From positions 1 through 64,000 of the forward strand of contig NZ_NMQW01000002.1 in assembly GCF_002234615.1 (NCBI RefSeq): DNA of 64,000 bases, in the 5' to 3' direction. Numbering within the stretch: position 1 is the first letter of the stretch; each line of letters starts with the position of its first letter. This document shows positions 7,865 through 17,353 of the stretch, one piece after another. This DNA is from Paenibacillus rigui (GTDB lineage Bacteria; Bacillota; Bacilli; Paenibacillales; NBRC-103111). A program made the position numbers and the translations under genes. The notes beneath the pieces are model-generated. The model made no database searches. It saw only the letters and a program-made list of their open reading frames with translations, and was not told the DNA's origin.

Positions 7865-9376
7865 TCAAGACTTTTTGGACTCGCGTCTCAGATTGGCTTT
7901 CCCCGTGGACATCGGTCTGGTTGTCATTTGGGACCAGGGTACCCGGAACAGTGTGTCCTTCTGGTCTTTCCCGTGAAAAGGGGCGAGCGAGCTCATAAAG
8001 GGAACACCAAAGGAACGAAGGCACGATAAATGAATGACAAGCAGAAGCATCCCCGTCAGAATGCCTATCAAGCCGAATGATGCGGCAAGTCCCATCAGAA
8101 CAAATCGGATCATTCGCACGGAAATGGACATACTGGGCGTCGGGATGACAAAGCTTGAAATAGCGGTGATCGCTACAATGATAACCATAACTGCAGACAC
8201 AACTCCGGCTTCAACGGCCGATTGGCCTATGACCAGCGTCCCAACGATGGAAACGGCCTGTCCGACGTTTTTAGGCATGCGAACCCCTGCCTCCCTCAAG
8301 ATTTCAAAGGTAACCTCCATTAGCAGCGCCTCCACGAAAGCAGGAAAAGGAACGCCTTCCCGTTGGGCAGCTAAATTGATTAGGAGGTTCGTGGGCAGCA
8401 TTTCTTGATGAAAGGTCGTTACCGCAATATAGACCGATGGAGATAGCATGGTAATAAAAAAAGCGAGAAAACGGATCAGTCTCAGCAAGGTGCTGATATC
8501 GGCCCGCTGATAATAATCTTCGGCCGACTGAAAAAATTGAACGAACAGCGCCGGCACCAGCAGCACGAACGGAGTTCCATCCACAATAATGGCAACTTTG
8601 CCTTCCAGCAGTCCCGCCGCAATCGTATCCGGTCTCTCGGAATTGTAAACCGTCGGAAACGGTGTCAACGTCTTGTCCTGTATAAATTCCTCGATATAAC
8701 CGCTCTCGAGTATACTATCGATCCGGATTTGATCCAGCCGGCGAAATACTTCCTCCACCAGGCTATCCTTAGCCAGCTGCTTCATATACATGACCGCGAC
8801 ATGCGTCTTTGTCAGTGTCCCGATCTCCCTGCCTTCCACCCACAATTGAGGATCCTTGATTTTACGACGGACAAGCGCAATATTCGTGCGTATATTCTCG
8901 GTAAAAGCTTCCATCGGACCGCGGACGACGGATTGGGTTGACGGCTCCCCTACATTGCGGTCCTCCCACCCCGCGGCCGCAATATGCAGCCCTTCGCAAT
9001 AGCCGTCCACCAAGATAAGCACTTCACCGGACAGTAGACAATCCAGGAGTCCGTTCATTTCCTTCAGCATCCCGATATTTCCAACGGGAAGCACAATCTC
9101 TTTTAAAAAAACCGGCAGGCTTGCTCCCTGCTTGATTGCCTTGTAAGTATGCTGCTTCTCCTCTGAGAGCAAGGGTTGAATAATGGATTGATTCACCACA
9201 TGAATATCAACCAATCCATCCATATAAATTATGCAAAGCCTCGTGTCCGAATAAAACATTTCCTTGATAATGACATCCTGGCTTGCTCCTAACCTCGCCT
9301 GAATCGCCTCAATGTTTGGGATCAGACTATTCCTTAAGCTGGTAAACTGTTCAACCTGTGGCGGCAATCGGTTCAT
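7865..9376 (-). CDS. gerA: Spore germinant receptor subunit A (GerA family), operon 1
   Basis: The 503-residue GerA-family protein has a soluble N-terminal part (to about 265) containing the conserved VRGPMEAFTENIRTNIALVR and YIEEFIQD-TPFPTV segments. About five membrane helices follow, with the signature SPSVYIAVTTFHQEMLPTNL near 310. GerA subunits form oligomeric ligand-gated channels in the spore inner membrane that start ion release. The start is ATG 9376, with GGGAGG 9 nt upstream. This is the first gene of operon 1. Length is close to the usual 480-500. Confidence 0.92.
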   Translation of the reverse strand: MNRLPPQVEQFTSLRNSLIPNIEAIQARLGASQDVIIKEMFYSDTRLCIIYMDGLVDIHVVNQSIIQPLLSEEKQHTYKAIKQGASLPVFLKEIVLPVGNIGMLKEMNGLLDCLLSGEVLILVDGYCEGLHIAAAGWEDRNVGEPSTQSVVRGPMEAFTENIRTNIALVRRKIKDPQLWVEGREIGTLTKTHVAVMYMKQLAKDSLVEEVFRRLDQIRIDSILESGYIEEFIQDKTLTPFPTVYNSERPDTIAAGLLEGKVAIIVDGTPFVLLVPALFVQFFQSAEDYYQRADISTLLRLIRFLAFFITMLSPSVYIAVTTFHQEMLPTNLLINLAAQREGVPFPAFVEALLMEVTFEILREAGVRMPKNVGQAVSIVGTLVIGQSAVEAGVVSAVMVIIVAITAISSFVIPTPSMSISVRMIRFVLMGLAASFGLIGILTGMLLLVIHLSCLRSFGVPFMSSLAPFHGKDQKDTLFRVPWSQMTTRPMSTGKANLRRESKKS

Positions 9377-9413
9377 CTCCCAACACCTCCCGCGATGCAC
9401 GGCATGGTTGTAA

Positions 9414-9441
9414 TATTATCCAGAGCAAGGAAGATTATGCA
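9414..9441 (-). promoter_or_regulatory. Possible sigma-G-like promoter of germination operon 1
   Basis: On the minus strand TGCATA and GATAATA are separated by 15 nt. They resemble sigma-G -35 (TGnATA) and -10 (CATnnTA) elements but with short spacing. They lie 38-65 nt before the gerA start, where a forespore promoter would be expected. Confidence 0.3.
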
Positions 9442-9486
9442 TCCGTCTGACTGAGCGACTTAGCTTCTAAATTAACTTCTGGCGTG

Positions 9487-9514
9487 CAAAAAAACCGCGG
9501 TTTCCCGCGGTTCA
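9487..9514 (-). terminator. Terminator of the kinase/BTAD regulator operon
   Basis: AACCGCGG and CCGCGGTT form a perfect 8-bp stem with a 4-nt loop, followed in the minus direction by seven T residues. It overlaps the stop codon of the regulator gene. Confidence 0.85.
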
Positions 9515-10648
9515 TCTACGAACAAGCTCTTGAATGTCCTCATGGACATCTATTCCCAAATCTTCTTTCCAGCGTTCTTCCATTTCCCGGTATAAGGCCT
9601 GCATTCCTTGTATGTTTCCGGAACGCTTCAATTCAACCAGCAACTCATAATAATAGGATTCGACGTAAGGATCCAGCTCGATGAGCTTGCGCCATATCGC
9701 TTGCTTTTGAAAGGTGTTCGCTTCAGACAAGCTTTCTTCCAATGCAAGCCGGTAGGCCGTTCTAATTTCGAGGCGCTTGGTATGCGCCCAACCATAGCTC
9801 TCCGTTTCCATGTAGTCTCCGCGATAGAGGGAGAGCAGCTTTTCCGGTCCCAATGGACGGCCTCCGCTGTCAGGGAACATTTCTTTTATCCTATCATAAT
9901 CACTGCTGATCCATTCGCTTTGCAATCGGTAACGCTCATCGGCAAATGAAATAATATCCGGGAAGCCCAGAGCCTTTAACGTACTGCGTAAGCGGTACAT
10001 CGTTGTATGCAGCAAGGCTTGGGCCCGATCCGAAGGTAATTGCGGCCATAACGCATCGAGAATATGGAGACGGTACACAGGTGCCCCGTTATGATGCCAT
10101 AAATAAGCAAACAGCTCCTTCGTTTTCTTCGTTCGCCATGAAACAAGCTCCCCTGTCCGGTCGTACAGCTCGATACTTCCAAGCACATGAAGCTGAAGCT
10201 TGACCTCCTGGCCGGTTTGCTCTGCAAATTGCTGCTGTTTCTCCGCGGAAGGAGTCCCTTGCAGAGCCGGTGCAAGACTTCCTTCCTCACGCTCGCTTTT
10301 GAACCGATCCAGGCTTTTGACTAGCCTTTCTTTGGACACAGGCTTAAGCAGGTAATCTCTTGCATTGACTTCAAACGCATCAAGCGCGTATTGATGGTAG
10401 GCCGTAACAAAAATCACTTTCATGACCGGGAAACGGGTCATCAGCTGCTCAGCAGCGGTCAAACCATTCATTCCGGGCATCTCAATATCCAGGAAAATGA
10501 CATCAGGCTGTAAAGTCTCCACTTGCTTCAAAGCCTCGGCCGCCTGCATAAACTTCCCGACAACCTGAATCCCACCGATGTCGTTCAATAAAATCTCCAT
10601 CAAATCAAGCGCTATTTCTTCATCATCGATGAGCAGTGCTTTAAGCAT
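9512..10648 (-). CDS. Response regulator with REC, winged-helix and BTAD domains
   Basis: Of 378 residues, the REC domain spans about 1-118, with acidic pocket DDEE near residue 9, phosphoacceptor Asp in [11 protein letters not shown] near 54 and conserved KPVS near 103. A winged-helix DNA-binding region follows at about 150-235, then a bacterial transcriptional activation domain (240-378) rich in helical repeats. This REC-wHTH-BTAD layout is found in Paenibacillus and Bacillus SARP-like regulators. The start is ATG 10648, 8 bp inside the kinase gene end, with GGGGG 7 nt upstream, so translation is coupled. The partner is the kinase at 10641-13676. Target genes are unknown. Confidence 0.85.
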   Translation of the reverse strand: MLKALLIDDEEIALDLMEILLNDIGGIQVVGKFMQAAEALKQVETLQPDVIFLDIEMPGMNGLTAAEQLMTRFPVMKVIFVTAYHQYALDAFEVNARDYLLKPVSKERLVKSLDRFKSEREEGSLAPALQGTPSAEKQQQFAEQTGQEVKLQLHVLGSIELYDRTGELVSWRTKKTKELFAYLWHHNGAPVYRLHILDALWPQLPSDRAQALLHTTMYRLRSTLKALGFPDIISFADERYRLQSEWISSDYDRIKEMFPDSGGRPLGPEKLLSLYRGDYMETESYGWAHTKRLEIRTAYRLALEESLSEANTFQKQAIWRKLIELDPYVESYYYELLVELKRSGNIQGMQALYREMEERWKEDLGIDVHEDIQELVRR

Positions 10649-13600
10649 TCTTATCCCCCGGTAAGCTGAATCGAATTTGTGTACCCTGACCAGGAACACT
10701 AGTAAGGTCCAGGGTTTGACCGAAAATCATGTGTAAACGGCGGTTTACATTGCTTAGGCCGACACCATTGCCTTGGTTGTGCCCCCGTCGGTTTGATTTT
10801 TCCTCATCCATACCAACTCCGTTATCTTCAACAAGGAATTCCACCCGCTGCTCCCGGTACCGGGCAATGATCCGAATGGTGCCGCCTTCGGGCTTCGGAC
10901 CGATTCCGTGACGAACGGCATTTTCAACAAGAGGCTGGAGCGTCAGCGGGGGCAGCATGCAATCAATCTCTCCATCCAATAAGTATTCAACCTGAAGACG
11001 GCTGCCGAAACGGAGCTGCTCGATGGCCAAATACGCTTTGACGAGTTCCAGCTCCCTTTCGAACGGAACCAGCTGTTCCTGAAACACAAATGTAAACTTC
11101 GCCCGTAAATATACGGTCAGGTGGTGAATCGTTTCTCTCAGCTTATCGATATTTATATAGCTCAGACCCACTAATGCGTTCATACTGTTGTACAGAAAAT
11201 GCGGTGTAATTTGAGCCTGCAAAAAATCCATCTCCCTGCGAATCGCCTGCTCTGAGGAGCGTTTCATCGCAAGCAGCGATTGGACACGCGCCCTGAGCTC
11301 CGCGAGCTCGAACGGCTTTTGGAGGATATCGTTCGCCCCGGCATCGAAGGATGCCGACATATCGCTCCATTGACCGGACGCTGTAAGCATGAGGACCGGA
11401 AGCTCCGACAAGCTGTGGCTGCTGCGGATCGATCGGCATATTTCCAAACCGGAAATGCCCGGCATCATCAGATCAAGCAGCACCAAATCGGGCTTGGGCG
11501 ACCGCTGAAGCCTCTCCAGCGCTTCGCTTCCGCTTTGAACGGCTATATATCCCAGATTCATACCTGACAGGGTATCTACCAAAATTTTGAGATTGGACCA
11601 CTCGTCATCGACAAGGAGTACGGTGAATTCACTGTTGTCTCCGCTTTGTTCCATTGTCAGCTCCAACTGCTGTGAGGGCTTATTGTCTGCAGCCGTCTGT
11701 GTGACTACTTCTATAGATTCCGCGATGGGTATGGTGAAGGTAAACCGGGATCCTTTGCCGATTTCACTCTTCATGTCCAACCGCCCTCCCTGAAGCTCGA
11801 CAAGCTGCTTTGTAATACTTAATCCGAGTCCAATTCCATTCTGTACATCTCCGTCCGCCTGTTCCCCTTGCTCGAAGGGCCGGAACAACCTTTCCTGCAC
11901 GTCCTCGGGAATCCCATGCCCCGTATCCGTTACCGAAACTGCAAGGGAACTCCCCTCTACAACCGCAGATAAGGTGACTGTTCCCTGCTTTGTGTACTTC
12001 AGGCCATTCTCCAGCAGATTATATAAAATCTGCCTCAGCCGGTTCTCATCCGCGTATACCAGCGGGAGGTCATCCGGGAGCTTGTCTACAATGATCACCT
12101 GCGAGTTTCTTGGTGTTATGGATAGCATCTCCTGTACGAAGCGGACAGACATTCGAAAATCTACAGGAGTTAAACGGATGCTCAGCTTGCCCTGCTTAAT
12201 TAAGGACATGTCGAGAATATCATGAATCAGCCCTGCCAGGCGCCGCCCGACCAGGTTCAGCAATCGGATATTATCCCGATGCGGAGGGCTTAATGCCGTA
12301 CTCCGGTCATCAAGCAGTGTCTGCGATAAATTAATAATCCCGTGCAGCGGCGTGCGCAGCTCATGGGACGTTTTGGCCAAAAATTCATCCTTCTGCCGGT
12401 CATAAGCTATCAGCTGCTTGGAAAGCTGCTCGTTCCTGTGAAAAGCTCTTTGCAGCCGGTCCGAGGATAAGAACGCTTGTGAAAATACGAGCAGCAGCGG
12501 CGTCACCATAATAAAATACGGATGGTCCAGCGCAAGCTCATATCGAAATTGGGCGAAGATCCACGAGATGATCATAAAGAACACGCCCAGCACAATAAAC
12601 AGCGGCCTGTATACCTCCTTGCTCCTCTTACGGAATAAGGCGTAGAAAATAGTAATGAAAATGCCGCTCTGCAGAATCAGGTTGACGGCCAGCAGATGCG
12701 AAAGCCAACCATTCGGTGTCACCAGCACGATGAAGCATAGGGCATAGATGATCCACCGCAGCCAACGAAATATTCGATGGTCCGGTTCATCCAAGTAACG
12801 GTATATATAAAGGGCATAAAATACGAAGGACAAATAGACGGTCCAAAAAATCATTTTTTGCAGCCATACAAAGGAAAGACTGGGCAGAAGCGTTGCCGCT
12901 ACAATTTCGTTATCGATACAAAAGAATAAGCCGGTCATTAAACAATACAGGCTGAAATACATCAAGTAAGGCTCTTTGTGCCACAGCTTGAACATACCTG
13001 CAAAATAAAGCGAAAAAACAAACATCGTTGTAATCAGAACCATGTCCGTCAAACGGGATTGATCGCGGCGCTCAGCCAGTACGAGATTCGTCCCGAATTC
13101 CGGCGCTTGCACCAGACCGCCGTTTATGAAGCTGTAGCTCGCAACCTGAATAATAATTTCAACATCGCCGGCCGCCGCTTTTTCCGAGCCAAAGAAGGGC
13201 AGGTTGCTTGGGATAAAATCCGTTTCGGTCAAGGAGGGCCTCCCGTTCCCCCCCACATCCATACCGTTGATAAAAACTTTGCTCGACAGACGCATTTTTT
13301 TGGCTCGAAGACTGTAAATATCGGTTTGATCCAGCTTGACGACAAGCCTGTACGTCCCCGCCCCATAGCCTGCAACCCCGTCGGTTTGCACCATGGCATT
13401 CCAATTTCCCGGTACGGCAGCCCATTGTTTCTCCTCAGCCAGCGTTTTGCGATCCCGGAAATCAGCAGGCGTCAGCAGCTGACCGCTGTAAAATTCCCAT
13501 TCTCCCCGAAGCGGAAGGTATCCTCCCTGTTGGAAATCCCAACCCCTTGCATCCATAACGCCATTCCTTGCCTCCGGAAAGTGCCGCTGCTGATGAAGCC

Positions 13601-13676
13601 ATTGAAACACAAAATAGACGGTCATCAAAATAAAACCAATTGTCATTCCTAGCATAAGCATACGTTGTTTTTTCAT
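10641..13676 (-). CDS. Hybrid sensor with 7TM-DISM input and two histidine-kinase modules
   Basis: The 1011-residue receptor has a signal-anchor helix, an extracellular jelly-roll domain (about 40-190), seven helices (7TMR-DISM type, about 205-410), HisKA with [10 protein letters not shown] (His near 447) and an HATPase domain (545-660). A REC domain follows (690-805, Asp in [10 protein letters not shown]), then a second LytS-type kinase (His in [16 protein letters not shown] near 835) with its own HATPase (905-1005). ATG 13676 has a GGGCGGGTCGAG-like site. The internal REC probably receives phosphate from the first kinase and may gate the second, which would phosphorylate the BTAD regulator; this relay is inference. 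The 7TM-DISM input often senses carbohydrates. Confidence 0.88.
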   Translation of the reverse strand: MKKQRMLMLGMTIGFILMTVYFVFQWLHQQRHFPEARNGVMDARGWDFQQGGYLPLRGEWEFYSGQLLTPADFRDRKTLAEEKQWAAVPGNWNAMVQTDGVAGYGAGTYRLVVKLDQTDIYSLRAKKMRLSSKVFINGMDVGGNGRPSLTETDFIPSNLPFFGSEKAAAGDVEIIIQVASYSFINGGLVQAPEFGTNLVLAERRDQSRLTDMVLITTMFVFSLYFAGMFKLWHKEPYLMYFSLYCLMTGLFFCIDNEIVAATLLPSLSFVWLQKMIFWTVYLSFVFYALYIYRYLDEPDHRIFRWLRWIIYALCFIVLVTPNGWLSHLLAVNLILQSGIFITIFYALFRKRSKEVYRPLFIVLGVFFMIISWIFAQFRYELALDHPYFIMVTPLLLVFSQAFLSSDRLQRAFHRNEQLSKQLIAYDRQKDEFLAKTSHELRTPLHGIINLSQTLLDDRSTALSPPHRDNIRLLNLVGRRLAGLIHDILDMSLIKQGKLSIRLTPVDFRMSVRFVQEMLSITPRNSQVIIVDKLPDDLPLVYADENRLRQILYNLLENGLKYTKQGTVTLSAVVEGSSLAVSVTDTGHGIPEDVQERLFRPFEQGEQADGDVQNGIGLGLSITKQLVELQGGRLDMKSEIGKGSRFTFTIPIAESIEVVTQTAADNKPSQQLELTMEQSGDNSEFTVLLVDDEWSNLKILVDTLSGMNLGYIAVQSGSEALERLQRSPKPDLVLLDLMMPGISGLEICRSIRSSHSLSELPVLMLTASGQWSDMSASFDAGANDILQKPFELAELRARVQSLLAMKRSSEQAIRREMDFLQAQITPHFLYNSMNALVGLSYINIDKLRETIHHLTVYLRAKFTFVFQEQLVPFERELELVKAYLAIEQLRFGSRLQVEYLLDGEIDCMLPPLTLQPLVENAVRHGIGPKPEGGTIRIIARYREQRVEFLVEDNGVGMDEEKSNRRGHNQGNGVGLSNVNRRLHMIFGQTLDLTSVPGQGTQIRFSLPGDKNA

Positions 13677-13723
13677 GATCTCGACCCGCCCAAGCAAATG
13701 ATTCTCTAATCATAGCAGAAAGC

Positions 13724-13758
13724 ACAAAAAGCCTCATTATAAAATCATATAAGAGGCT
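13724..13758 (-). terminator. Terminator of cheY
   Basis: AGCCTC and GAGGCT arms close an AT-rich loop. In the minus direction five T residues follow. It lies 14 nt past the CheY stop and separates cheY from the kinase gene. Confidence 0.6.
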
Positions 13759-13771
13759 GCAAAGGCATCGA

Positions 13772-14125
13772 TCATATTTTGGAAATCGCACTCAGGACAC
13801 GTTCCTTTTGAAACGGCTTGACCAAAAAATCGATAGCTCCAGCTTTAATGGCTTCTACCACGGTAGGCTGCTCTCCCAGAGCAGAACAAATAATGACCTT
13901 GGCCCGACTGTCCTTCTTCTTAATTTCTTTCATAGCTGCAATGCCATCCATCCCCGGCATCGTTATATCCATTGTCACCATATCGGGCTTCAGCTGCCTG
14001 TAAAGCAGAATGGCATCCTTTCCGTTGGAAGCCTCTCCGATCACCACATGGCCTTCCGCTTCCAATATATCTCGTATGATATTCCTCATAAAGGCTGCAT
14101 CGTCCACTATCAGTACTTTTGACAT
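13772..14125 (-). CDS. cheY: CheY-like single-domain response regulator
   Basis: The 117-residue stand-alone receiver domain shows the acidic pair in LIVDDAAFMRN (residues 8-9), phosphoacceptor Asp in DMVTMDITMPGMDG (about 52), Thr/Ser switch in IICSALGEQ (about 81) and Lys in FLVKPF (about 103). The AAFMRNIIRDIL stretch is typical of CheY of flagellar chemotaxis in Bacillus. The start is ATG 14125 with GGGGTGAG upstream. No flagellar or che genes are nearby. It could be a true motility CheY outside the main cluster or an extra receiver serving the downstream hybrid kinase. Confidence 0.85.
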   Translation of the reverse strand: MSKVLIVDDAAFMRNIIRDILEAEGHVVIGEASNGKDAILLYRQLKPDMVTMDITMPGMDGIAAMKEIKKKDSRAKVIICSALGEQPTVVEAIKAGAIDFLVKPFQKERVLSAISKI

Positions 14126-14270
14126 GTACACTCACCCCGGTGTCATCGTTATTTCCGTTGAATCCCACAAGTGTAGCACAACCATACTGAACAATTTCTA
14201 AACAAAGTCAAATGTTTGAGAATAACCACTAACGACGTCCATATGTGAACCCTATACGTTTAATGCATGG

Positions 14271-14359
14271 GGAGGGAGTCTGGTGTGGGGTCCCGGCAGC
14301 TGTTGAAACAAACGCAGACGCTTCCGCTGCTCCAGTCCACCCCACACCTGACTCCCTCC
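14271..14359. repeat. Long hairpin, possible dispersed intergenic repeat
   Basis: The arms 14271-14290 and 14340-14359 are 20 nt each with a single central mismatch (GGAGGGAGTC-N-GGTGTGGGG). The 49-nt loop contains a second small stem (GCAG...CTGC). No reading frame uses it. It lies between the convergent side of the MFS gene (stop 14403) and the start of cheY, and the stem is too long and the loop too large for an ordinary terminator. Confidence 0.55.
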
Positions 14360-14402
14360 GTTCTACTCTGTGCTTGGCGCTCCTTCCTTTCCTAACCGGT
14401 CC

Positions 14403-15608
14403 TCAATCCGGTATTCGCATCCCATTTACATTTTCCAGCACGCGCCCTTCAAGCTTATCCGAGAATACTTGAAACATTCGGCTGACCGTGTAAAATCCTG
14501 CAGTAGAGACCAGCCCGATCCCCGCCAGCAATAAGAAGGCGCTGTGGAAGCCGAATTGAGCTACGTACAACCCGCCCAGCATCCCGCCAATAATCTTGCC
14601 TACGCTAAGCTGAATCATTGAATTCAGCATTTGTCCCGTTGCCCGCAGCTCCTTCACCACATGCTTGTTCACGTACTCGGCCAGACACATATAAAACAGG
14701 ATGTAGGTCCCGCCGTGGAGTACCCAGCTTAAAATGTACGTGAACGGCGTTAAGGCGAAGGCATACAAGCACCACCTTAACGTATGAATGAAGCCGGAGA
14801 AAAGAAGAATACGCCGAATGCCGAATCGATTGTAAAATTTCTGGAAGAAAATCATAAACGGAAACTGACTGAACGAGCCGATCGCCAACCCGATCCCAAT
14901 GACCTCCATGCTGATCCCCTGTTCTTTGCTGTAAATGGCCTGGAATGCCCATAAAAAGCCCATCGTTGTCGATAAAACCAACGTGTAGATGTACAGGACG
15001 ACCAGCTGCCTGCTTCTAAATATTTCGGTCAGCTTCACTCGCTTGCTGCTTCCGCTCTGATGCCCAGCAACGGTCGGAATCCCGAGAGACAGGAAAAAGC
15101 AAGCCATCATGATCACCGAGGTAACCAAAAAGATAGTGTCGATATGCCGCGCAAACAGCCACCCGGCCGCAACCGAGATGAAGGCGTAGCCAACCGAACC
15201 GAAGGTCCGAATGGAAGAGAACCGTACAACCCCTTTGGAGGAAAGCTCCAATGTGATAGCATCACTCAAGGGATTGATGGCAATTTGAAAAACACTGAAC
15301 AGCGCCATAGCAAGAAGCGCGGGAATGAACGCCGTACCTGCCCATGGGACAAGCCACACGGTTAATGCCGACAGCAAGGTGCACAGCATTAAGATCCGAT
15401 TCTTCGTTCTTGATCTGTCACCAGCCAAGCCCCACAGGGGCTGAGCTACTAGGCCTACAACCGCACCGATTGAGGTAAGTATGCCGATCTCGGTATTCCC
15501 TATCCCCGCTTCAGTGAAATAAACGCCAATATAAGAGGAGAAAGACCCTGTACTCATATATATAAAGGCGTAAAACAACGCGAGAATGAACACATTTTTG
15601 TTCGGCAT
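14403..15608 (-). CDS. MFS transporter of the LacY-like (MFS_1_like) branch
   Basis: This 401-residue carrier has twelve predicted helices and GDRSRTKNR in loop 2-3 (about 62-70). The glycine-rich helix 1-2 region (YFTEAGIGNTEIGILTSIGA) and the RTFGSVGYAF motif of helix 5 fit the MFS_1_like/nucleoside-H+ or sugar-H+ symporter group (PF12832). The start is ATG 15608 with AAGGCGG 9 nt upstream; an upstream in-frame extension to 15668 has no ribosome site. It is monocistronic and divergent from the GNAT gene. The substrate cannot be given. Confidence 0.82.
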   Translation of the reverse strand: MPNKNVFILALFYAFIYMSTGSFSSYIGVYFTEAGIGNTEIGILTSIGAVVGLVAQPLWGLAGDRSRTKNRILMLCTLLSALTVWLVPWAGTAFIPALLAMALFSVFQIAINPLSDAITLELSSKGVVRFSSIRTFGSVGYAFISVAAGWLFARHIDTIFLVTSVIMMACFFLSLGIPTVAGHQSGSSKRVKLTEIFRSRQLVVLYIYTLVLSTTMGFLWAFQAIYSKEQGISMEVIGIGLAIGSFSQFPFMIFFQKFYNRFGIRRILLFSGFIHTLRWCLYAFALTPFTYILSWVLHGGTYILFYMCLAEYVNKHVVKELRATGQMLNSMIQLSVGKIIGGMLGGLYVAQFGFHSAFLLLAGIGLVSTAGFYTVSRMFQVFSDKLEGRVLENVNGMRIPD

Positions 15609-15708
15609 GTGAAAATACCGCCTTTCATCTGGTTTATAGTCGCTTCTCCAAACCATTTCCCGCTTCATTTCCCGGGCAACCGCACAATATGAACATATCT
15701 ACGATTTA

Positions 15709-15737
15709 TTGACACGGTTTTACAGCACGTGTAAAAC
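15709..15737 (+). promoter_or_regulatory. Promoter with an operator-like palindrome in its spacer
   Basis: TTGACA at 15709-15714 is followed 17 nt later by TAAAAC. The spacer and -10 are covered by TTTTACA-N5-TGTAAAA (15718-15736), a perfect 7-bp-arm palindrome. It points toward the GNAT gene and lies about 110 nt before the divergent MFS start. A repressor binding there would block the promoter. Confidence 0.45.
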
Positions 15738-15877
15738 GGTGCCGGAGGCACCACTCCTTATTTTATGAAATAAGCCTATGCAGGTTTGTGTCCGAGTATC
15801 CTTATTGGTTTAAGTATAGACTTTTTGGACACCAAGAGCTATGCTTGTTGCGAGAAAAAGAAAGGAAAGTTGTACCT

Positions 15878-16309
15878 ATGGACATTCGCCAAATTTCTAA
15901 AGAAGCTGCATGGACTTTACGACATCAGGTCATGTGGCCTGAAAAGCCATTGGAATATGTTAAATTACGTGACGATGATCAAGGCACCCACTGGGGCTTT
16001 TATGCGGAGGATCGCCTCGTTTCCGTTCTATCCTTGTTCATCGAGCGGAACCGTGCGCAATTTCGCAAATTCGCTACATTACCCGAGGAGCAAGGCAAAG
16101 GCTTCGGCACCCGGCTGCTTCGGCATGTCATGGATGAAGCCCGCCGACACGGCGCAGATCAAATCAGGTGCAACGCCAGAGCGGATAAAGCTGCCTTTTA
16201 CAAGCGGTTTGGTCTCATCGCAACGAATCAAGCCTTTGAAAAAGACGGCATTTCTTATGTGATTATGGAGACCCCGGTATCCGGCAACAACAAAGAGGAG
16301 ACTTCATAG
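15878..16309 (+). CDS. GNAT-family N-acetyltransferase
   Basis: The 143-residue acetyltransferase shows the acetyl-CoA pyrophosphate loop, LPEEQGKGFGTRLL near residues 69-82, and the beta-7 region AAFYKRFGLIA near 110. It transfers an acetyl group from acetyl-CoA to an amine; the substrate is not identifiable. The start is ATG 15878, where AAAGGAAAG sits 8 nt upstream. The frame is open back to 15788 but without a ribosome site. The short hairpin TTCATAGC-AAG-GCTATGAA (16303-16321) overlaps the stop. Its promoter may be repressor-controlled (see 15709-15737). Confidence 0.85.
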   Translation: MDIRQISKEAAWTLRHQVMWPEKPLEYVKLRDDDQGTHWGFYAEDRLVSVLSLFIERNRAQFRKFATLPEEQGKGFGTRLLRHVMDEARRHGADQIRCNARADKAAFYKRFGLIATNQAFEKDGISYVIMETPVSGNNKEETS

Positions 16310-16336
16310 CAAGGCTATGAAATCCCCCCTTATCAT

Positions 16337-17257
16337 TCAGATGGAGTGACGGTGAGCGGACCGCGCCGTCCCCGTTTTTTTCTCCAGAAAAGGAAAAGCA
16401 TGACTGTATTTGCGGGCCTCTCTCTTTTCTTGACCCTCCTTGTCGAAGGTCAGCGTAGCATTGATTTCTCCGCCCAGCATCAGGAGAATCGAGCTCATAT
16501 ACAGCCAAAGCAACAGGACAATAATCCCGCCCAGACTACCGTACGTTCGGGTATAATTCGCAAAATGATTCACATAAAAGGAAAACAACACCGAAGCAAT
16601 AATCCAGCCTCCGGTCGTAAACAACGCTCCCGGCACGACCTCACGGAACGTCAGCCTCCGGTTCGGAGTCATCCGGTACAGCAGGAGGAACACCGTCAGC
16701 ATCGCTGCGATCGGCACGATATATTTCACAATCCCCCAAACCAGAGCAAAACTGTCCGGAAAGCCCGTCAGCTCGAACAAGTACGCGCCGATTGCTTTCC
16801 CGAAGATGAGCATAACGAGGGTTAAGCCAATAACAACCGCCAGCACGAATGTCGCTGCTAACGATATCCCTCGAACCTTCCAGTACGGACGGTCTTCCTC
16901 AACGTCGTACGCTTTATTCAAGCCTTTAATGACCGCATTGATGCCATTGGAGGCCGCCCAGAGCGTTGCGAGCATGCCAAAGGAAAGCAAGCTTCGGCTC
17001 TGATTCCCTGCCGCCTCACCCATCAGCTTCCGGACCATTTCTCCTGAATCCCTCGGCAGCATACCGATCCATTCATGCAGCAGCTCCTCCCCTGATAACG
17101 AAATGAAGCCCAGCAAACTCACCAGGAAGATAAGAAACGGAAAAAAAGCCAGGATTAAATAATACGTCAGCTGGGCGCCGAGCGCTGGAACCTCATCATC
17201 CCGAAATCGATACATGAGACAATGCAGAAATCGAACCGGCCTGGATTGTAAACTCAT
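16337..17257 (-). CDS. YihY/virulence factor BrkB family membrane protein
   Basis: This 306-residue protein of the YihY/BrkB family (PF03631) was historically mislabelled ribonuclease BN. The N-terminal ALGAQLTYYLILAFFPFLIFL (about 25-45) is the family signature, and six helices follow; the glycine-rich GSLGGIIVLLLWLYMSSILLMLGGEINA segment near 245 is characteristic. The C-terminal tail is basic. ATG 17257 has GGAGGGG 6 nt upstream. It is probably an inner-membrane transporter or structural protein; family function is unsettled. Convergent with the GNAT gene. Confidence 0.88.
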   Translation of the reverse strand: MSLQSRPVRFLHCLMYRFRDDEVPALGAQLTYYLILAFFPFLIFLVSLLGFISLSGEELLHEWIGMLPRDSGEMVRKLMGEAAGNQSRSLLSFGMLATLWAASNGINAVIKGLNKAYDVEEDRPYWKVRGISLAATFVLAVVIGLTLVMLIFGKAIGAYLFELTGFPDSFALVWGIVKYIVPIAAMLTVFLLLYRMTPNRRLTFREVVPGALFTTGGWIIASVLFSFYVNHFANYTRTYGSLGGIIVLLLWLYMSSILLMLGGEINATLTFDKEGQEKREARKYSHAFPFLEKKTGTARSAHRHSI

Positions 17258-17353
17258 GGATTCCCCTCCTCCGCAAATGCAATTAAAGCTTATTACCCGC
17301 AGAGGACCGATGGATAACGCTGGAAACGATGGATTTACGTGTTGGGTTTCCCT

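Noticed and set aside
10732-10749. TGTAAAC...GTTTACA palindrome
   Set aside because: It lies inside the coding sequence of the kinase's second HATPase domain; the codons account for it.
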